Source of the DNA: Maribacter sp.
GTDB taxonomy: Bacteria > Bacteroidota > Bacteroidia > Flavobacteriales > Flavobacteriaceae
DNA length: 52,260 nt
Reading direction: 5' to 3'
Assembly: GCA_024228355.1 (NCBI GenBank)
Contig: JAAETN010000495.1
Span: 1-52,260 of the forward strand
Positions 8,599-16,338 of this stretch are shown one piece after another. The notes under the pieces are model-generated. The model did not search any database, was not told the DNA's origin, and saw only the letters and a list, made by a program, of their open reading frames with translations. Made by a program: the position numbers and the translations under genes. The number at the start of each line of letters is the position of its first letter. The first letter of the stretch is position 1.

Positions 8599-10155
8599 TT
8601 ACCCCAACCATCCTTCTCGATCCAAACTACGGTACTGGATGGCTTCTGCAATATGTTGGCCCAGAACCGCTTCGGCAGATTCCAGGTCGGCTATTGTTCT
8701 AGCAACCTTTAAAATACGGTCATAGGCACGTGCTGAAAGATTCAAACGTTCCATGGCATTTTTTAAAAGTGCTTTTGAAGCTTCATCCATCTTACAATGC
8801 TCGCGAATCTGTTTAGTGTTCATTTGGGCATTGTAATGTACAGCTTGCCTGCCACTTGGTAGGTTCTCCAATTCCTTAAATCGTTCTGTCTGAAGTTCCC
8901 GAGCTGCAGTGACCCTTTTCCTAATTTCAACACTGCCCTCCCCTTTTCGGTCTTCAGAGAGTTTCTCAAAGGGTACAGGAGTGACTTCGATATGAATATC
9001 GATCCGGTCCAATAAAGGTCCTGAGACCTTTCCTAAATAGCGTTGCATCTCGGTAGGAGTTGAAGTAACTGGCGCATCGGGATCGTTAAAATAACCACCA
9101 GGACTGGGGTTCATACTGGCTACCAACATAAAACTACTGGGATAGGTAACCGTAAACCGGGCTCTTGAAATCGTAACCTCCCGATCTTCCAAAGGTTGGC
9201 GCATCACTTCAAGTACCCCTCTTTTGAATTCTGGCAACTCATCCAAAAACAAAACTCCGTTGTGGGAAAGTGAGATTTCACCGGGCTGTGGATAAGCCCC
9301 GCCACCGACGAGGGCCACATCACTAATTGTATGATGGGGGCTTCTAAAAGGCCTTTGACTCATAAGCCCCATATTCTTGATCTTCCCTACAACGCTATGG
9401 ATTTTAGTTGTTTCCAAAGCTTCTTGAAGGGTCATTGGGGGCAATATCGATGGCAGGCGTTTGGCGAGCATGGTTTTACCTGCCCCTGGAGGGCCTATCA
9501 AAATAATGTTATGGCCTCCTGCAGCTGCAATTTCCATGCAACGCTTTATGCTTTCCTGTCCTTTTACATCCGAGAAATCAAACTCAGGAAAGTCAAGGTT
9601 CTTATAAAACTCTGCCCTAGTATCAACAATGGTCTGTTTCAGGGGTCTACCGGTATCAAAGAAGTCGATTACCTCTATGATATTCTCTATACCATATACC
9701 CTTAAATCGGAAACAATAGCTGCTTCCTTGGCATTATCCTTGGGTAAAATAAATCCTGTAAATCCTTCTTCCCTAGCCTTTATGGCGATTGGTAGGGCAC
9801 CCTTAATGGGTTGCAAACTCCCGTCCAATGAAAGTTCGCCCATAATAATGTACTGTTCTAAGTTATCAGATTTTATTTGACCTGACGCCGTCAATATTCC
9901 CAAGGCCAAGGTTAAATCATAGGCAGACCCTTCTTTGCGTAAATCTGCCGGTGCCATATTGATAGTGATTTTCTTACCTGGAATTTTATAGCCGTTGTTC
10001 AATAAGGCCGCGGCAATCCGGTAATTACTTTCCTTTATTGCATTATCAGGGAGACCAACCAAATGGTATCCCACTCCCTTGTCCACATTCACCTCTATTG
10101 TAATGGTAGTAGCCTCTACGCCAAATACCGCGCTGCCATAAACTTTGGTAAGCAT
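8599..10155 (-). CDS. yifB: YifB/ComM family AAA ATPase (Mg-chelatase-like), intact copy
   Basis: The product is a 518-residue protein of the ComM/YifB family, a hexameric helicase of the Mg-chelatase type that in naturally competent bacteria extends branch migration during uptake of foreign DNA. An N-terminal ChlI-like domain comes first (MLTKVYGSAVFGVEA...). The Walker A motif is at residues 221-228 (GPPGAGKT), Walker B is GVLFLDELPEF near 300, and the C-terminal domain ends EAIQYRSLDREGWLG. I chose the ATG at 10153-10155 because family members start at this MLxKxxGSA; the 15 upstream residues of the open frame are not family-like. An odd seven-residue insert (LPSGRQA) lies near the C-terminus. 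This is the only full copy among several remnants in the region. Confidence 0.92.
   Translation of the reverse strand: MLTKVYGSAVFGVEATTITIEVNVDKGVGYHLVGLPDNAIKESNYRIAAALLNNGYKIPGKKITINMAPADLRKEGSAYDLTLALGILTASGQIKSDNLEQYIIMGELSLDGSLQPIKGALPIAIKAREEGFTGFILPKDNAKEAAIVSDLRVYGIENIIEVIDFFDTGRPLKQTIVDTRAEFYKNLDFPEFDFSDVKGQESIKRCMEIAAAGGHNIILIGPPGAGKTMLAKRLPSILPPMTLQEALETTKIHSVVGKIKNMGLMSQRPFRSPHHTISDVALVGGGAYPQPGEISLSHNGVLFLDELPEFKRGVLEVMRQPLEDREVTISRARFTVTYPSSFMLVASMNPSPGGYFNDPDAPVTSTPTEMQRYLGKVSGPLLDRIDIHIEVTPVPFEKLSEDRKGEGSVEIRKRVTAARELQTERFKELENLPSGRQAVHYNAQMNTKQIREHCKMDEASKALLKNAMERLNLSARAYDRILKVARTIADLESAEAVLGQHIAEAIQYRSLDREGWLG
8842..8862 (-). repeat. Small palindromic insert inside yifB (encodes LPSGRQA)
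   Basis: Twenty-one bases encode LPSGRQA between FKELEN and VHYNAQMNT, where YifB proteins normally run on without a break. The DNA is imperfectly self-complementary (CCTACC ... GGCAGG). Short protein-coding palindromes with this peptide occur, as I recall, in other Bacteroidota and resemble a mobile mini-repeat. The call is from the sequence pattern only. Confidence 0.45.
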
Positions 10156-10440
10156 ATAATCCGGGTTTCTAGGGCTTAAATATAGGTTTTGACCCTGCAC
10201 AAATACTGCAGTGAAAGGTTTATAGGAAAATCATTTTTAAGATTTCATGAAATAGTTATTATGAGTTTGGTAGCATTTGGGAATCAGGTACAATTTAGTA
10301 AATTGCATTCTCTTAAAAATAGGGAGTTAATAAGTGCTGTATACCATTGGTAGTATAAGTGAATTGTTTACCTAATAGTTGATAAATATTGAAAACACGG
10401 CCATATTTTTGGTGATTTTTTAACTTGAACTAAAGGTGAC

Positions 10441-10989
10441 ATGATATTAAAATTTTCAATATTCTCTGTTATTTTTCTCCTGTTTGCTTATTTCGTTTTT
10501 CGTAAAGCTATCAAGAGGGATTACAAGTCCCTTATGAAACTCTCACCTATTTCTTATATGCTTGAAATCATGGTATTTGGCATTCACGCAAATTCTATTT
10601 ATTTAATCCTGCCCACACCATGGCCCAACATACCACAGCTGCCGGATAGTCAAGTTGTAAGGATTGTGTCAGCAATTATATTCACGATTGGGGTTGTCAT
10701 CCTTTTTGTTGCGTGGTTTGGTCTTGGCACCAAATCCAGCCTAGGAATGGACAAAAACAAGCTAAAAACAAACGGAGTATATAAATTTTCCAGAAATCCA
10801 CAATTGGTTGGATATGGAATAATGTTGGTTTCTTTTACAATTTTGTTTTTCTCATGGCTAACAATTATTTGGATTATACTTTACTTAATAGCATCATATT
10901 TTATGGTTAAATCGGAAGAAGAGTTCTTGGAGATAAAATACGGACAGGAATATAAAGAGTATTGTATTTCTGTGCCCAGAATTTTGTGA
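10441..10989 (+). CDS. Small membrane methyltransferase of the ICMT/PEMT type
   Basis: The product is a 182-residue protein with about five hydrophobic helices. The C-terminal half carries the NGVYKFSRNPQLVGY motif and the final EEEFLEIKYGQEYKEY, both characteristic of isoprenylcysteine/phospholipid methyltransferase-like proteins, which use S-adenosylmethionine at the membrane. The acceptor cannot be predicted in a bacterium. The start is the ATG at 10441, directly before a hydrophobic helix. It lies about 285 bases upstream of the yifB start and divergent from it. Shortly after its stop a CGCACAACAATG motif resembles the cassette borders described for the next genes, but I found no matching left border. 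Confidence 0.8.
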   Translation: MILKFSIFSVIFLLFAYFVFRKAIKRDYKSLMKLSPISYMLEIMVFGIHANSIYLILPTPWPNIPQLPDSQVVRIVSAIIFTIGVVILFVAWFGLGTKSSLGMDKNKLKTNGVYKFSRNPQLVGYGIMLVSFTILFFSWLTIIWIILYLIASYFMVKSEEEFLEIKYGQEYKEYCISVPRIL

Positions 10990-11330
10990 TGAATAACGAA
11001 AGAATAGAGAACACGAACGCACAACAATGAATCTGAAAAATATGCGGTTTAGTAGTAAACTCAACATTCGTAACATACTTCAACTTGAGTTCGACTTGAT
11101 AAGAAAGTACAACAAAATCTATCATCAAAGTCAATCTTACATTGTTCAACATCACTAAAACAGGGATAATTCTACTAAAAGTAGAGGTCGTATTTTAAAT
11201 GTACTGTACTTATAATATTTGTTGTAGTATATTAGTTTATATAAGTGGGATATCATCAATAACTATATCCCATTGTTAGCTGTTACTCAATAATTAAATA
11301 TCAAGCTAAAAGATTATAAAATATTTATAA
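10990..11330. other. Intergenic stretch with attC-like half-motifs
   Basis: These 341 bases hold no gene. They hold CGCACAACAATG at 11018-11029, ACATTGTTCAAC at 11139-11150, and a GGGATAT/ATATCCC hairpin (11247-11271) running directly into CATTGTTAGC (11271-11280). These motifs look like pieces of the palindromic borders described at 12597-12668. Confidence 0.45.
11247..11284 (+). repeat. attC-like left border of the ceramidase cassette
   Basis: A hairpin (GGGATAT paired with ATATCCC) is followed by CATTGTTAGCTG. The TTAGC at 11276-11280 is complementary to GCTAA at 12597-12601 on the far side of the ceramidase-like gene. In integron cassettes the left junction is complementary to the right arm of the same cassette in this way. 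Only five bases match, so alone it is weak. Confidence 0.4.
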
Positions 11331-12584
11331 ATGAAGCAATTAACATTACTACTTATCAGTCTATTATTCTTTGGTTGTAATCAAAAAAAAGATGAATATG
11401 GAGAATTAAGGGTGGGCGTTTCTTACCAATCGATCACACCTAAAATAGGTGCGTTTATTGCCGGTGACAAAAATAATCGTCGTTTTACAACTGTACATGA
11501 CTCTTTATATGTTAAAGCAATGGTTCTGTCTGATTCAAAGAATACAATGGCAATTGTTGTATACGACTGTATTGGGATGCTTCATCCCACACTAGTTAGA
11601 ATTAGAAAAGAAGTTTCATCTAGGATTTCAACTTCTGAATTTGATGCATCTCACATTGTTATGGCTTCCACTCATACCCATTCTGGCCCTGATGTTGTTG
11701 GTATTTGGGGCCCCGACCAGATGACATCGGGCGTTGACCCAGAATATATGGAAAAAATTGTTCAGAAATCGGCAGACGCAATAGATGCGGCATGGAAAAA
11801 CAGACAAGATGCAACAGCTGTATACGCAGAAACACAATTTGGAGAAGATTGGGTGTTTAATATTTCTGATTCTTTAAGTTTAGATCGCTCCCTAACAATC
11901 CTCCAATTTATGGATTATAAGGGAGAATCAATCGCAACCTTGAATAATTTTGCTTGTCACCCAACCATAATGGATGGTACCTCAAGTGCAGTTTCGGCGG
12001 ACTATGTATCCTCAATGTATACTGTTCTCGACAAAAAGATCGGGGGAGTAAATTTCTTTCTTCAAGGAGCTATTGGAGGCTGGGTACAACCCGAATACGA
12101 AACTAAATCCTTTGAAAATGTAGATAAAAGAGGACAAGAGTTAGGAAGAAAAATCACAACTGCTTTAAAAGATCCAATCAAATTGAACTCAGAATCTATT
12201 CAATTCAAAAGTAGAATATTCAAATTGCCCGTATCGAATGTCAATTTTCAGCAACTGGCTAAAATGGGAGTGATAAATCGATCGATAACAGATAGTGTAA
12301 GTACGGAAGTTGCCTGGTTTTCAATCGGTAATGCACAGTTTGTCACTCACCCTGGAGAAACTACTCCCACTCATTCATTGGAATCAAAAAGACTAATGAC
12401 CAAACAAGGTCCGAAGTTTGTGATCGGTTTGGGGATGGATGCTTTAGGGTATATTCTAACACCGGAATTTTACGAAGAAAATCCCAAAGTGAAACATTCA
12501 GAATACTTAACAGGGATGTCGATTGATGAAAAAGCTGGGGCAATTTTAATAGATAATTTAAACTCTTTGGCAAACAAAAAGTGA
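11331..12584 (+). CDS. Neutral ceramidase-like lipoprotein
   Basis: The product is a 417-residue lipoprotein: the signal peptide ends in the lipobox LLFFGC, with the lipidated Cys at about residue 16. The remainder resembles the N-terminal catalytic domain of neutral/alkaline ceramidases. The zinc-site motif is STHTHSGPD (H115, H117) and a further conserved segment is NNFACHPTIMDG. The full-length ceramidases are larger because they carry a C-terminal immunoglobulin-like domain, which is absent, so this is the short Bacteroidota version often found next to sugar enzymes. The true substrate may be an amide other than ceramide. It stands alone between palindromic borders and reads in the same direction as the next gene. 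Confidence 0.8.
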   Translation: MKQLTLLLISLLFFGCNQKKDEYGELRVGVSYQSITPKIGAFIAGDKNNRRFTTVHDSLYVKAMVLSDSKNTMAIVVYDCIGMLHPTLVRIRKEVSSRISTSEFDASHIVMASTHTHSGPDVVGIWGPDQMTSGVDPEYMEKIVQKSADAIDAAWKNRQDATAVYAETQFGEDWVFNISDSLSLDRSLTILQFMDYKGESIATLNNFACHPTIMDGTSSAVSADYVSSMYTVLDKKIGGVNFFLQGAIGGWVQPEYETKSFENVDKRGQELGRKITTALKDPIKLNSESIQFKSRIFKLPVSNVNFQQLAKMGVINRSITDSVSTEVAWFSIGNAQFVTHPGETTPTHSLESKRLMTKQGPKFVIGLGMDALGYILTPEFYEENPKVKHSEYLTGMSIDEKAGAILIDNLNSLANKK

Positions 12585-12596
12585 TAATACGAAACC

Positions 12597-12668
12597 GCTA
12601 ACAATGTATATGAAATCATAGCCGCCTAACGGCAGGCTACGCTTCATATACTCACCATTGTGCATAAT
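12597..12668 (+). repeat. attC-like palindromic cassette border
   Basis: The arms pair as follows: ACAATG (12601-12606) with CATTGT (12656-12661), TATATGAA (12607-12614) with TTCATATA (12643-12650), AGCC (12620-12623) with GGCT (12635-12638), and GCC with GGC around a four-base loop. There are unpaired bases on one arm only. A GCTAAC outer end, stepwise arms with one-sided bulges and about 60-70 bases of length are the plan of an integron attC site. The right end TTGTGCA (12658-12664) is the exact complement of TGCACAA at 13045-13051 beyond the next gene. It has no T-run, so a plain terminator is less likely. Confidence 0.6.
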
Positions 12669-13031
12669 ATGAAAAAAGTGACGATTCTAATTTTACTTTT
12701 GACTTTGATTTCCTGTAATCATGGCAAGAACTGAATTACAACAGAAATCAAAAATTCTTCTGACAAAACTATTAGGAATGTGACTTTCTCTTCTGATGTA
12801 AACACAAATCTGGAATTTGATAAAATTAAACCGAACGAAACCGTTAAGAAATTTCTCGATATGACAAATAATCAAAATGGAGATGGCGCTTATTTATTGA
12901 GATTTGAACGTGAAAACGGTAAAACGGAACAAACTGTTGGTGGATATTACACAAATGGCATGTCGCTAGATCGAAAGGTCTGGTGTGAAATTAAAAATGA
13001 CACAGTAATAATGAAGTTTAGTGGATTTTAA
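12669..13031 (+). pseudogene. Small lipoprotein gene broken by one in-frame stop
   Basis: The ATG at 12669 begins a clean lipoprotein signal peptide (MKKVTILILLLTLISC) but meets TGA at 12732 after 21 codons. The same frame then continues without another stop to 13031 with protein-like sequence (ITTEIKNSSDKTIRNVTFSS ... TVIMKFSGF). Restoring the one codon would give about 120 residues. The ORF that could start at a GTG (12780) lacks the signal peptide and is better seen as the tail of this gene. The family is not recognised; the beta-rich tail is typical of small Bacteroidota lipoproteins. It lies between two attC-like borders. Confidence 0.7.
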
Positions 13032-13044
13032 ATTTAAAATAATC

Positions 13045-13073
13045 TGCACAACAATGGCTATAATCCATTATTA
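13045..13073 (+). repeat. Truncated attC-like border
   Basis: TGCACAACAATGGCTATAAT is the left arm of a border like that at 12597-12668, and TGCACAA is the exact complement of TTGTGCA on the left of the broken lipoprotein gene. The right arm is missing, because the yifB 5' remnant begins within a few bases. The cassette run therefore ends at, or was cut by, the yifB fragment. Confidence 0.5.
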
Positions 13074-13074
13074 C

Positions 13075-13182
13075 CTATCTCCTACTCCATTCTATGCCAA
13101 GTAAGACCAATCTCTAATACAACGGTTATCGTAGAGGCCTCTACCCCAAAAGCAACACTTCCAAAAACCTTTGTAAGCACAT
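13075..13182 (-). pseudogene. yifB/comM 5'-end remnant (copy E)
   Basis: From the ATG at 13180-13182 the minus strand, after a two-base insertion, reads LTKVFGSVAFGVEASTITVV. The intact YifB has LTKVYGSAVFGVEATTITIE at the same place. Similarity fades after about 35 codons and a stop follows. The fragment has the same orientation as the intact gene and lies 3 kb upstream of its start, so it cannot be a promoter-proximal part of that gene. It is the head of another yifB allele. Confidence 0.8.
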
Positions 13183-13214
13183 ATTATTAAACTAATAAAT
13201 CAAAATATGTATTT

Positions 13215-15005
13215 CTACTCAACTAAAAATGTCGCACGACTAGAAATTGGTTTGCCATAGGTAGTAAATCCTTCTAATACAATTTCATATTCACCGGGAA
13301 CGTCAGAAGTGTAAAACTCAAAAGATACCTCACTTTTTTCAATGGAGAATTGTGGTTCCCAAAACAATTGATACCTAAAATCAGGTATTCGATTGTATTT
13401 TGACACTACCTCTTGGTCATATTGCTGCCTATAATAATTCTTGTTAGCAGCTGGAAATGATAAGGGAATACTCGCGATTTTACGCTCTGGAACTGATTCT
13501 AAAAAATTACCCTCAATTGTTTTTATAACAACCATGCCATGATATTCCTTCGACCCCAATACCAATGGATCTCTTAATACGCTCAGTTTTTCAATATTAT
13601 TTGCATTATAGTCCAATAGTTCATCATGATTTGAAATAAAAACGCCGTCTACCAAAACCAATGGTGGGTCTGCTGCATATTCATTGTCATAAGATTCCAA
13701 ATCCTCTCTCACCCAAAAAGTATATTTCCCATTATCAAGTTTCTTAATCCATACGTTTTCAACGATTTCAACCAAGGTCTCACGGAGTGTATTAAATCTT
13801 GTATACTGGTCAAGAATAAATACTTCGGGAGTGCCTCCATCAAATGGGTCTTTTTTATCGATAGAAATTATTGAATCAGGTTTTACGCCGTAAAAAGCAT
13901 TTTCAATTTGATTATGGATGCTTCTTTGAAGTATATGATTTTGAATTTCTTGGCTAATGGATAATCCTGAAAATTTAATTTCATCATAATCAATTGATGC
14001 TGATTGCGAAAACTGAATAGTATATGCTTCTTGATTATCGTCAAGGACTTGAGCAACTATATTAGGTGAGTCATACTCTTTTTGAATATACGTGTAGAAG
14101 TTTCCATCATTATCCGTGATTGCAGATTTTAATTGAAAATTTTCTCCGGGAATTGAAATAATTACTGTTTTACCTGCAGCTGCCGATTCATCTTTTCTGG
14201 TTCTAACATGTCCAAAAAACAATTCTCCCCGTTGTTCTGGTAAAAAAATTGAATCATTTACTTTGTTGGAAATATTTTTGGGCATATTGAAGAATGAACT
14301 TGCAAAGGTTTCTGCATTCAGTGGGTCATTATTAATTAATGCTTCCTTTAACCTTACACTTATAGAATAATTACCAAAACCCAAGGGTCCTTTAAAATTT
14401 TTGGAAGTAAGGGAAACTTGGTCCCTTTGGTTGTACCTTTTTTTATCAGTAATAAGTAAAATGGTCCCATCCTTTTTTATTTGGTTTTTAATTGAACCAT
14501 CTTCTTTACTTTCTAGTTTGTTAATTGAAATTGTTTGTTCATTATCCTCAAGTATATTTTCTTGATCAATTCTATATGGATTTACAATAATTATATCATC
14601 TTGAAACAAGTGATTTACTCCTTCGTTTTTCATCCAGTGGGTATAGCCAATTAATTTGTAATTACCTGATGGTATTGATACAGGAATGAAAAAATCACCT
14701 TGACCCCTACCTTTCCTTAATTGAACTTTTTGCTTAAAAACAGTACTTAAATCCTCCCCGACCAACTCAATATAGGCCATTCTGCTTATGTTACTCAATT
14801 TATTGGTTGCAGCGTTAAAACAATAAAGACTGTAATACAGATATTCCCCTGGGAACAGTACCCCTGTATTGTAATGTACATATACCTTTTCCAAAGGTAG
14901 TTGTTGTAATTGCACTAGTTCTTCTTGGCTTTTTATGACGTACTGTGCGCTAAGTAATCCGCATTGAACAAACAGCAATCCTAAAAGTATTAATCTCTTT
15001 ATCAT
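13215..15005 (-). CDS. Secreted MG2/carboxypeptidase-regulatory-like protein, third gene of the TonB receptor set
   Basis: The product is a 596-residue protein with a signal peptide (about 1-20). The mature part begins LPLEKVYVHYNTGVLFPGEY, the pattern of the macroglobulin-like MG2 domains found in Bacteroidota surface proteins. Further beta-sandwich segments follow, and a region with a TonB-plug-like VDGVFISNHDELLDYNANNI (about 450-480). There is no barrel. It lies ten bases after the DUF4249 gene, so it is the last gene of an operon with the TonB receptor. The role is unknown; secretion and the neighbours suggest it works at the cell surface with the receptor. Confidence 0.75.
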   Translation of the reverse strand: MIKRLILLGLLFVQCGLLSAQYVIKSQEELVQLQQLPLEKVYVHYNTGVLFPGEYLYYSLYCFNAATNKLSNISRMAYIELVGEDLSTVFKQKVQLRKGRGQGDFFIPVSIPSGNYKLIGYTHWMKNEGVNHLFQDDIIIVNPYRIDQENILEDNEQTISINKLESKEDGSIKNQIKKDGTILLITDKKRYNQRDQVSLTSKNFKGPLGFGNYSISVRLKEALINNDPLNAETFASSFFNMPKNISNKVNDSIFLPEQRGELFFGHVRTRKDESAAAGKTVIISIPGENFQLKSAITDNDGNFYTYIQKEYDSPNIVAQVLDDNQEAYTIQFSQSASIDYDEIKFSGLSISQEIQNHILQRSIHNQIENAFYGVKPDSIISIDKKDPFDGGTPEVFILDQYTRFNTLRETLVEIVENVWIKKLDNGKYTFWVREDLESYDNEYAADPPLVLVDGVFISNHDELLDYNANNIEKLSVLRDPLVLGSKEYHGMVVIKTIEGNFLESVPERKIASIPLSFPAANKNYYRQQYDQEVVSKYNRIPDFRYQLFWEPQFSIEKSEVSFEFYTSDVPGEYEIVLEGFTTYGKPISSRATFLVE

Positions 15006-15015
15006 CGTAATAAAT

Positions 15016-16338
15016 TTATTCTATCCAAAATTCCGGCACAACATTACTTCCCATAGTTGTGCAATCACCACAAATCGATTCCACATATATATATGGTCCT
15101 GGACAGGTACCAATATTCAGGGAATTATCACTTACATAGCTAATTAAATCCATGTTCACCATTTCAATAATAGACTGGGGGCATGAACTTCCGCCATCCA
15201 TTCCAGTAGCGCAATAGGAACGATGTGATTCCGGTGATGAATGCAAGCCGCAATTTTGTGGAAAGTCCGGTAGCGGTTCATTTGGATAAAAATCGGTATA
15301 ATTAAAGAACATTCGTTTTTTTGAAACAGAGGCCACATCAAATAAACCAATTACCGAACCTTGTACCCCATCGTTTGAAGTAATATTTCCCTCCAATAAA
15401 CCAGGTTGAACACGAGAAAAAACAGTCCCTGTTTGACTAAAACTATTTAATTGTTCGTAAAAACCATACGACTCTGATCCCGATACCAACTGGCTTATTT
15501 CAATGCTATAGCGATGTGATATGATGAAATTTTCCTTGCTAATGAATCTTACCATAAACTTTTCCAATCCGTGGCCAGAAGTGTTCAACTGGGTTTGGAT
15601 AATCGTGTTTGAAGTCACGGTAGCATAGCAAGTTTGCTGCTCTTCCTGACGTTCAACAATCTCTAAATTATATGTCGGTACAGGAAGGGCGCATGGGTCG
15701 TATTCAGTGAGTTTAAATTCATAAGGAGACCAGTTAGGTGCAATTACCTTGTAAGTTTCATTATAATTATATCTAAAATTCTGGGCATTTCCGACAACGG
15801 ACTCATTATCTATAAAAATTCCAATTCCCTCGACACCTGTATCGCTAATTGTTTTTTCAGCATATATATTTTTAACTTCCGAAGTGGCATTGATTGTCAT
15901 AGGTTTTGAAGAAAAACCGCTTCCGTCGGCAGTTGTGATTTCCAATTGGTAAGAATTGCCATTCTGTGCCCCGAATTGAACCACGGATTCATAAATACCC
16001 GGGCTTGATTCATTAAAAACATATTCAACGCCCGAAGCATCTACCACCGTTACTTGGGCATTTTCCTCATGATTAACAAAATCACGATCGATGTCACGAA
16101 CTGGAATAAAAGGACTGTAGATTGAATCAAGTTCCAAATCAAATAAGCTATCAATTCTGCTTAATCGAATTTGGTGGTTTTTCACCTCATTGGTCAAAGT
16201 GCCCTCAACAACTAAAATTTCTTTCAATTCACTAGACGAAACAGTGTCCAAGTCTATCTCGTCAATGCACGAAATAACACAAGCCAAAACGAAAACGAAG
16301 GCTATATAAATTGTACTATTTTTTAAAGAGACTTTCAT
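15016..16338 (-). CDS. DUF4249 surface lipoprotein
   Basis: The product is a 440-residue lipoprotein with the lipobox VLACVISC near residue 24 and the mature start IDEIDLD, as in DUF4249. The body is beta-rich, with cysteines near the C-terminus (CGLHS, SYCATG, CPGPYIYVESICGDCTT) that may form disulfides. I chose the ATG at 16336-16338, whose first base is shared with the last base of the TonB receptor stop, so translation is coupled. DUF4249 proteins are regular partners of TonB receptors of this type in Bacteroidota, probably as a surface lid or ligand-binding lipoprotein analogous to SusD, but unrelated in sequence. The ligand is unknown. Confidence 0.85.
   Translation of the reverse strand: MKVSLKNSTIYIAFVFVLACVISCIDEIDLDTVSSSELKEILVVEGTLTNEVKNHQIRLSRIDSLFDLELDSIYSPFIPVRDIDRDFVNHEENAQVTVVDASGVEYVFNESSPGIYESVVQFGAQNGNSYQLEITTADGSGFSSKPMTINATSEVKNIYAEKTISDTGVEGIGIFIDNESVVGNAQNFRYNYNETYKVIAPNWSPYEFKLTEYDPCALPVPTYNLEIVERQEEQQTCYATVTSNTIIQTQLNTSGHGLEKFMVRFISKENFIISHRYSIEISQLVSGSESYGFYEQLNSFSQTGTVFSRVQPGLLEGNITSNDGVQGSVIGLFDVASVSKKRMFFNYTDFYPNEPLPDFPQNCGLHSSPESHRSYCATGMDGGSSCPQSIIEMVNMDLISYVSDNSLNIGTCPGPYIYVESICGDCTTMGSNVVPEFWIE

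Noticed and set aside
1586-8650. yifB ends as CRISPR-like or tandem repeats
   Set aside because: There are only four copies, they are kilobases apart and of unequal length, and each encodes the same protein end.
12732-12734. UGA as a selenocysteine codon
   Set aside because: No selenoprotein family is recognisable, and no SECIS-like hairpin follows the codon.
12780-13031. Independent 83-codon gene with GTG start
   Set aside because: The frame continues upstream through one stop to a perfect lipoprotein signal peptide, so it is the tail of a broken gene.
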